From: Rhodanobacter sp. C06 | GTDB lineage: Bacteria; Pseudomonadota; Gammaproteobacteria; Xanthomonadales; Rhodanobacteraceae | Length of the DNA stretch: 64,000 nt | Assembly: GCF_002001105.1 (NCBI RefSeq) | Contig: NZ_MUNP01000028.1 | Coordinates: 55,419-119,418 of the forward strand | Direction: 5' to 3' | Program-made: the position numbers and the translations under genes | The notes under the pieces: generated by a model | Told to the model about the DNA's origin: nothing | Databases searched by the model: none | Seen by the model: the letters and a program-made list of their open reading frames with translations, nothing else | Shown: positions 60,161-64,000 of the stretch, piece after piece | How the letters are laid out: every line of letters begins with the position of its first letter | How positions within the stretch are numbered: position 1 is the stretch's first letter

Positions 60161-63100
60161 ATGAGTAATCGCACGACTTTTTCGACGCACTCGTTGCGTC
60201 GCACGACTCTGGCGCTGAGCCTGGGTCTCGGCTTGGGCCTGGTCGGTACCGGCGCGCTCGCGCAGCAGGCTTCCGGCTCGATCTTCGGCCAAGTCACCGG
60301 CCAGCACGGCAGCACGGTGACCATCCGCAACGTGAACACCGGTTTCGAGCGCTCGATCCCGGTCGACAGCGCCGGCCGCTACCGCATCACCTCGCTGCCG
60401 ATCGGCACCTACACCGTGACGCTGCAGGACAATGGCCAAGCCGTCAGCACCCGCGAAAACGTGCTGGTGAACATCGCCGGCGGCGTGGAAGTGTCGTTCG
60501 GTTCGGCCGCAGGCGCCAAGAATCTGGAAGGCGTGTCGGTGGTGGCCTCGGCGTTGCCTTCGATCGACGTCTCGTCGGTGGATACCAAGACGGTGTTCAC
60601 CGCCAACGAACTCGCGAAGCTGCCAATGGGCCGCGACCTGTCCTCCGTGGCGCTGCTCGCGCCCAGCGTGATCAACAACTCGTCCTACACTGCCGCGCCC
60701 AGTTTCGGCGGTTCGGCGGCGTCCGAAAACGCGTACTACATCAACGGCTACGCGGTGACCAACCCGCTCACCGCGCTGGGCTTCAGCACGCTGCCGTTCG
60801 ACGCGATTGATCAGGAGCAGGTGCTCACCGGTGGCTACGGCGCCGAGTTTGGCCGCTCCACCGGCGGCGTGATCAACATCATCACCAAGCGCGGCACCAA
60901 CGAGTGGAAGGCCGGCGTGTTCACCTACTGGTCGCCCGAGCGCCTGCGCGCCAACCCGATCAACCAGCGCTACCCGAACACCGGCGCCTACCCGGCCACC
61001 GACGGTACGCTGTACGCCTACCGCAACAAGAACCAGTATTCGCTGGTCGACTACGGCGCCTACATCAGCGGCCCGCTGATCAAGGACCGCCTGTTCGTCT
61101 ACGCCACCGGCGAGATCAACAAGCGGAACGGCACCAGCGTCAGCAACGCGATCAGCACGCCGACCATCGCCAACGGCTGGAACGAGTACAGCTACAAGAT
61201 GCCGCGCTGGAACGCAAAGATCGACTGGAATATCAACGACAGCAACATCCTCGAGCTGACCGGCGTCTCCGACAAGACCCAGTACTTCAGCGACCTGTCG
61301 CGCTTCAACTACAACGGTTACACGCATGACAACGTGCAGGCCGGCGGCCTGTACACCAAGGACGGCGGCGAGCTGTATATCGGCAAGTACACCGGCTACA
61401 TCACCGACAGCCTGACGGTGAGTGCGCTGTACGGCGAACAGACGATCCAGCACGTTAACACGCCGTGGCAGTACGACCCGACCTGCCCGCGCATTTCGGG
61501 CAACACGACCGCCATCAACCAGATGCCGGGCATCACCTACTACCCGGCCTGCCAGTTCGCCACCACCGTGCTGCCGCTCGGCGCCAAGGACGAAACCCAT
61601 GGCTGGCGCCTGGACGTGGAATACCGCATCTCCGACCACTCCCTGCACGTGGGTGCCGACTACCAGCAGGCGCACTCGATCACCGGCGACGAGTACGCCG
61701 GCGGCTACGTCTGGGTGTTCCAGCAGACCGCCAACAAGAACAACCCGATCAACGCCGGCCTCGGCGTGGGTGCGCCGGCGACGGGCGGCAACTCGGGCCT
61801 GGGCGTACCCGGCCCGACCCCGAACAAGGGTTACTTCGCCCGCCGGCAGTACTACACCCACTTCGCCGACGTGAAGGTGGACCAGTCCTCGCAGTTCATC
61901 GAGGACCGCTGGCAGCTCAACGACAACATGCTGGCCGTGATCGGCCTGCGCAACGAGCAGTTCACCAACTACACCGGTGACGGCGTCCCGTTCGTCTCGC
62001 AGCGCAACCAGCTCGCCCCGCGCCTGGGCTTCTCGTGGGACGTGTTCGGCGACTCCTCGCTGAAGGTGTTCGCCAACGCCGGCCGCTACCACCTCGCGCC
62101 GCCGAACAACGTGGCCGTGCGTGGTGCGGCCGCCTCGCTGTACACGCAGGAATACTTCACCTACACCGGCACCGATCCGCGTACCGGTGCGCCGACGGGC
62201 CTGACGCCAATCGCCGTCGACAAGTCGAAGGGCCACGTTTGCCCGGGCCCGGGCAACGCGGTGTCCTCCAACCTCGAGTGCGGCACGGCGCCCGATCCGC
62301 GCACGGTGGCGGCGAAGGGGATGAAGTCGCACTTCCAGGACGAGTACATCCTGGGCATGGAGCAGCAGCTCACCCCAGCCCTCAACTGGGGCGCCAAGCT
62401 GACCTACCGCAACCTGCGCAGCGCGATCGACGACACCTGCACCCAGGCTCTGGGCGGCGCGTGCTTCCTGTTCAATCCGGGCGTGGCCAACACGTTCCTG
62501 GAAGAGCAGGCCGACGGCAGCTTCAAGTCCGTGACCTACAGCAACGCCCAGCTCGGCATGCCCAAGCTGAAGCGTCAGTACTACGCATTGGACCTGTTTA
62601 CTACGTACAAGAACGACAACTGGTACGGCAAGCTGATGTACACGTTCTCGCGCAGCTACGGCGACACCGAGGGCCAGCTGGCTTCGGATCTGGACACCGG
62701 CAGCGGTGGCCAGAACGACGTCTCGCAGACCCAGGATTGGGACTTGCCGCAGTTGATGGTGGGTTCGAACGGCCGCCTGCCGAACGACCGCACACACCAG
62801 ATCAAGGCGTTCGGCTACTACCAGATCACCCCGGAATGGCGCGTGGGCGCCAGTGCTTACATCACTTCCGGTCGCCCGAAGACCTGCACCAGCTTCTATC
62901 CGACGCCGGACGCGGGCTTGTACACCGGTGCGTACTACCACTACTGCGGGACGCCGGGCACGATCACGCTTTCGCCGACCCTGCCCAACGGCCAACCCAA
63001 CCTTGCCTATCAGCCACCGTCGCCGGACTACGGCCTCTCGCCGCGCGGCTCCAAGGGCAGCACGCCGTGGGTGTACACGGTCAACCTCAACGTGGCCTAT

Positions 63101-63295
63101 ACCCCGGAGTGGGCGAACAAGCAGTTGACCCTGCAGGCGGACGTGCTGAACGTGTTCAACCAGCAGGTACCGCAGGCGTACAACCCGCAGTACGCGACAG
63201 ACACCGTCACCCGCAGCCAGTTCTACGGCCAGGAACTGGGCTTCACCGCACCGCGTTCGGTGCGCCTGTCGGCACGCTACGACTTCTCGCTGTAA
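60161..63295 (+). CDS. Oar-like TonB-dependent receptor with CarboxypepD_reg domain
   Basis: 1044 residues. Signal peptide to about residue 35 (LALSLGLGLGLVGTGALAQ). Residues about 38-115 form the carboxypeptidase-regulatory fold (GSIFGQVTGQHGSTVTIRN, VDSAGRYRITSLPIGTYTV). The plug has NLEGVSVVASALPSID, GRDLSSVALLAPSV, NAYYINGYAVTNP, and YGAEFGRSTGGVINIITKRG. The barrel ends SARYDFSL, terminal Leu instead of the usual Phe. It is close in type to the receptor at 19232 but only distantly alike in sequence. GGAG/TAGG precede the ATG at 60161. The substrate is unknown; possible peptide or polymer receptor given the peptidase gene upstream. Confidence 0.93.
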   Translation: MSNRTTFSTHSLRRTTLALSLGLGLGLVGTGALAQQASGSIFGQVTGQHGSTVTIRNVNTGFERSIPVDSAGRYRITSLPIGTYTVTLQDNGQAVSTRENVLVNIAGGVEVSFGSAAGAKNLEGVSVVASALPSIDVSSVDTKTVFTANELAKLPMGRDLSSVALLAPSVINNSSYTAAPSFGGSAASENAYYINGYAVTNPLTALGFSTLPFDAIDQEQVLTGGYGAEFGRSTGGVINIITKRGTNEWKAGVFTYWSPERLRANPINQRYPNTGAYPATDGTLYAYRNKNQYSLVDYGAYISGPLIKDRLFVYATGEINKRNGTSVSNAISTPTIANGWNEYSYKMPRWNAKIDWNINDSNILELTGVSDKTQYFSDLSRFNYNGYTHDNVQAGGLYTKDGGELYIGKYTGYITDSLTVSALYGEQTIQHVNTPWQYDPTCPRISGNTTAINQMPGITYYPACQFATTVLPLGAKDETHGWRLDVEYRISDHSLHVGADYQQAHSITGDEYAGGYVWVFQQTANKNNPINAGLGVGAPATGGNSGLGVPGPTPNKGYFARRQYYTHFADVKVDQSSQFIEDRWQLNDNMLAVIGLRNEQFTNYTGDGVPFVSQRNQLAPRLGFSWDVFGDSSLKVFANAGRYHLAPPNNVAVRGAAASLYTQEYFTYTGTDPRTGAPTGLTPIAVDKSKGHVCPGPGNAVSSNLECGTAPDPRTVAAKGMKSHFQDEYILGMEQQLTPALNWGAKLTYRNLRSAIDDTCTQALGGACFLFNPGVANTFLEEQADGSFKSVTYSNAQLGMPKLKRQYYALDLFTTYKNDNWYGKLMYTFSRSYGDTEGQLASDLDTGSGGQNDVSQTQDWDLPQLMVGSNGRLPNDRTHQIKAFGYYQITPEWRVGASAYITSGRPKTCTSFYPTPDAGLYTGAYYHYCGTPGTITLSPTLPNGQPNLAYQPPSPDYGLSPRGSKGSTPWVYTVNLNVAYTPEWANKQLTLQADVLNVFNQQVPQAYNPQYATDTVTRSQFYGQELGFTAPRSVRLSARYDFSL

Positions 63296-63309
63296 GGGAA
63301 GCCGCGCAG

Positions 63310-63337
63310 CTTCCGGCGATGCCTGCATCGCCGGAAG
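63310..63337 (+). repeat. Hairpin directly after the receptor stop
   Basis: Perfect 13-bp arms CTTCCGGCGATGC/GCATCGCCGGAAG with a 2-nt centre, 15 nt after the stop. It precedes the true terminator and may block exonuclease decay. Confidence 0.6.
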
Positions 63338-63343
63338 TCACCA

Positions 63344-63379
63344 ACAAAAAAACCGCCGGCTTGCCGGCGGTTTTTTTGT
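63344..63379. terminator. Bidirectional terminator
   Basis: Stem ACAAAAAAACCGCCGGC/GCCGGCGGTTTTTTTGT with loop TT. A and T runs on both strands end the plus-strand receptor and the minus-strand TPM gene. Confidence 0.93.
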
Positions 63380-63420
63380 CGGTACCTGCCGCCGGTGTCG
63401 GACCGGCGATCCACTGTCCG

Positions 63421-63924
63421 TTACAGCAACACCGGCCGATCCGGCAACTCGTCGGGACGCGCCGTGCCGTCACTGGGGAAATGCCGCTGCAGCAGCGCAT
63501 GCACGTCGGCGATGCCCTGCAAACTCCCCTCGCGCCACTGGCCGCGCGCGTAGGCGTCGCGCATGTGGGTGCAGACCTCCGCCCATTCGTCGGGCGCCAC
63601 GTAGCGGGCGATGCCGCGGTCGGCGACGACTTCGATGCGGTGTTCGGCCAGCAGCACGTAGAGCAGTACGCCGTTGCTGTGTTCGGTATCCCAGATGCCG
63701 AGCTGGCCGAACAACTGGCGGGCGCGTCTGGGCGCGTCGAGTCCGGCAAGCACCGCCAGCGGCGACAGCCGCGATTCCACGGCGAGGCGCACTTCGCCCC
63801 GATGGGTACGTTCGCCCTCGGCCACCGCCGCGGCGATCTCGTCCAGCAGGCTGGCGGGAAAGCGGCGATGCAGCTGGAACCAGCCTTCGCCGAGGTTCAT
63901 CAGCAGGCGTTGCAGGCGCGCCAT
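63421..63924 (-). CDS. TPM-domain protein (second of a YgcG-like pair)
   Basis: 167 residues from ATG 63924. No signal peptide. The core is LLDEIAAAVAEGERTHRGEVRLAVES, RARQLFGQLGIWDTEHSNGVLLYVLLAEHRIEVVADRGIARYV and the acidic D-EWAEVC helix: the TPM/YgcG-type phosphatase-like fold (Pfam TPM_phosphatase). The larger neighbour upstream ends in a Gly-rich tail one nt before this ATG. The usual trio is LemA, a TPM protein with Gly-rich tail and this shorter TPM protein. Function uncertain. Confidence 0.85.
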   Translation of the reverse strand: MARLQRLLMNLGEGWFQLHRRFPASLLDEIAAAVAEGERTHRGEVRLAVESRLSPLAVLAGLDAPRRARQLFGQLGIWDTEHSNGVLLYVLLAEHRIEVVADRGIARYVAPDEWAEVCTHMRDAYARGQWREGSLQGIADVHALLQRHFPSDGTARPDELPDRPVLL

Positions 63925-63925
63925 C

Positions 63926-64000
63926 TCACCAACTCCCCGAGGCGCCGCCGCCGTTGAAACTGCCGCCGCCTCCGCTGAACCCGCCACCACCGCCGAAGCC
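63926..64000 (-). CDS. C-terminal end of a Gly-rich TPM (YgcG-like) protein
   Basis: The last 24 codons run in from the right edge: a Gly-Phe-Ser-Asn rich tail (GFGGGGGFSGGGGSFNGGG) ending ASGSW and TGA. This is the typical C-terminus of YgcG/TPM-domain membrane proteins. It is one nt from the next gene start, so the two form an operon. Confidence 0.8.
   Translation of the reverse strand, partial: GFGGGGGFSGGGGSFNGGGASGSW

Noticed and set aside
59909..63328. 1139-codon minus-strand frame over the Oar-like receptor
   Set aside because: Shadow frame of a GC-rich gene; no ribosome site or domain.

Overview
The window is GC-rich chromosomal DNA from a gammaproteobacterium, most likely order Xanthomonadales, family Rhodanobacteraceae (a Rhodanobacter, Dyella or Frateuria relative). 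The evidence is the housekeeping order pyrH-frr-uppS-cdsA-dxr-rseP-bamA-lpxD-fabZ-lpxA-lpxB-rnhB-...-dnaE-accA-tilS, four TonB-dependent receptors including two Oar-type ones, a Nudix-ThiE fusion, and Xanthomonas-like intergenic palindromes. The genus is inferred, not proven. No rRNA, CRISPR array, intact insertion sequence or phage is visible.

Positions 1-13827 are accessory. They begin with a truncated TonB-dependent receptor and the broken start of a GH27 alpha-galactosidase. A sensor kinase/response regulator pair follows. Divergent from it are two secreted proteins made of a 126-residue module (one copy in the first, two in the second) fused to a YncE-type beta-propeller, then a propeller-only protein, another TonB-dependent receptor and an MFS transporter. 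Both module-propeller genes carry the same upstream box (YTTAAG-N5-CTACAG), which suggests that the neighbouring response regulator controls them. This is the best candidate here for an undescribed sensing/uptake system.

Positions 13828-14607 are a small scar: a 283-bp element with 28-bp terminal inverted repeats and no transposase, a decayed tyrosine-integrase C-terminus, and the tRNA-Val gene it targeted. Next come uvrB (two palindromes before its start), a FimT/GspH pseudopilin, tRNA-Asn, ppnN, an Oar-like receptor and a second receptor, then marC-family, SDR and grxD genes facing sodB.

Positions 28448-49939 are the essential envelope/replication block: UMP kinase and ribosome recycling, undecaprenyl and CDP-diglyceride synthesis, the isoprenoid enzyme Dxr, the RseP protease, BamA, the first lipid A enzymes, RNase HII, DNA polymerase III alpha, acetyl-CoA carboxylase alpha, a NYN-domain protein and TilS. 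It is interrupted by palindromic repeats. Half of one such repeat sits in frame inside dnaE and adds about 16 codons of repeat sequence.

Positions 50034-64000 hold xseB-ispA, a DUF4870 membrane protein, pmbA/tldE opposite a DUF1653 gene and darP, an lgt-thyA-folA-nudix operon on the minus strand, a secreted S9 peptidase, another Oar-like receptor and the tail of a TPM-domain gene pair. Several stop codons in the second half (lpxA, darP, nudix gene, thyA, and in part dxr) lie inside palindromes, so these repeats abut or define gene ends.
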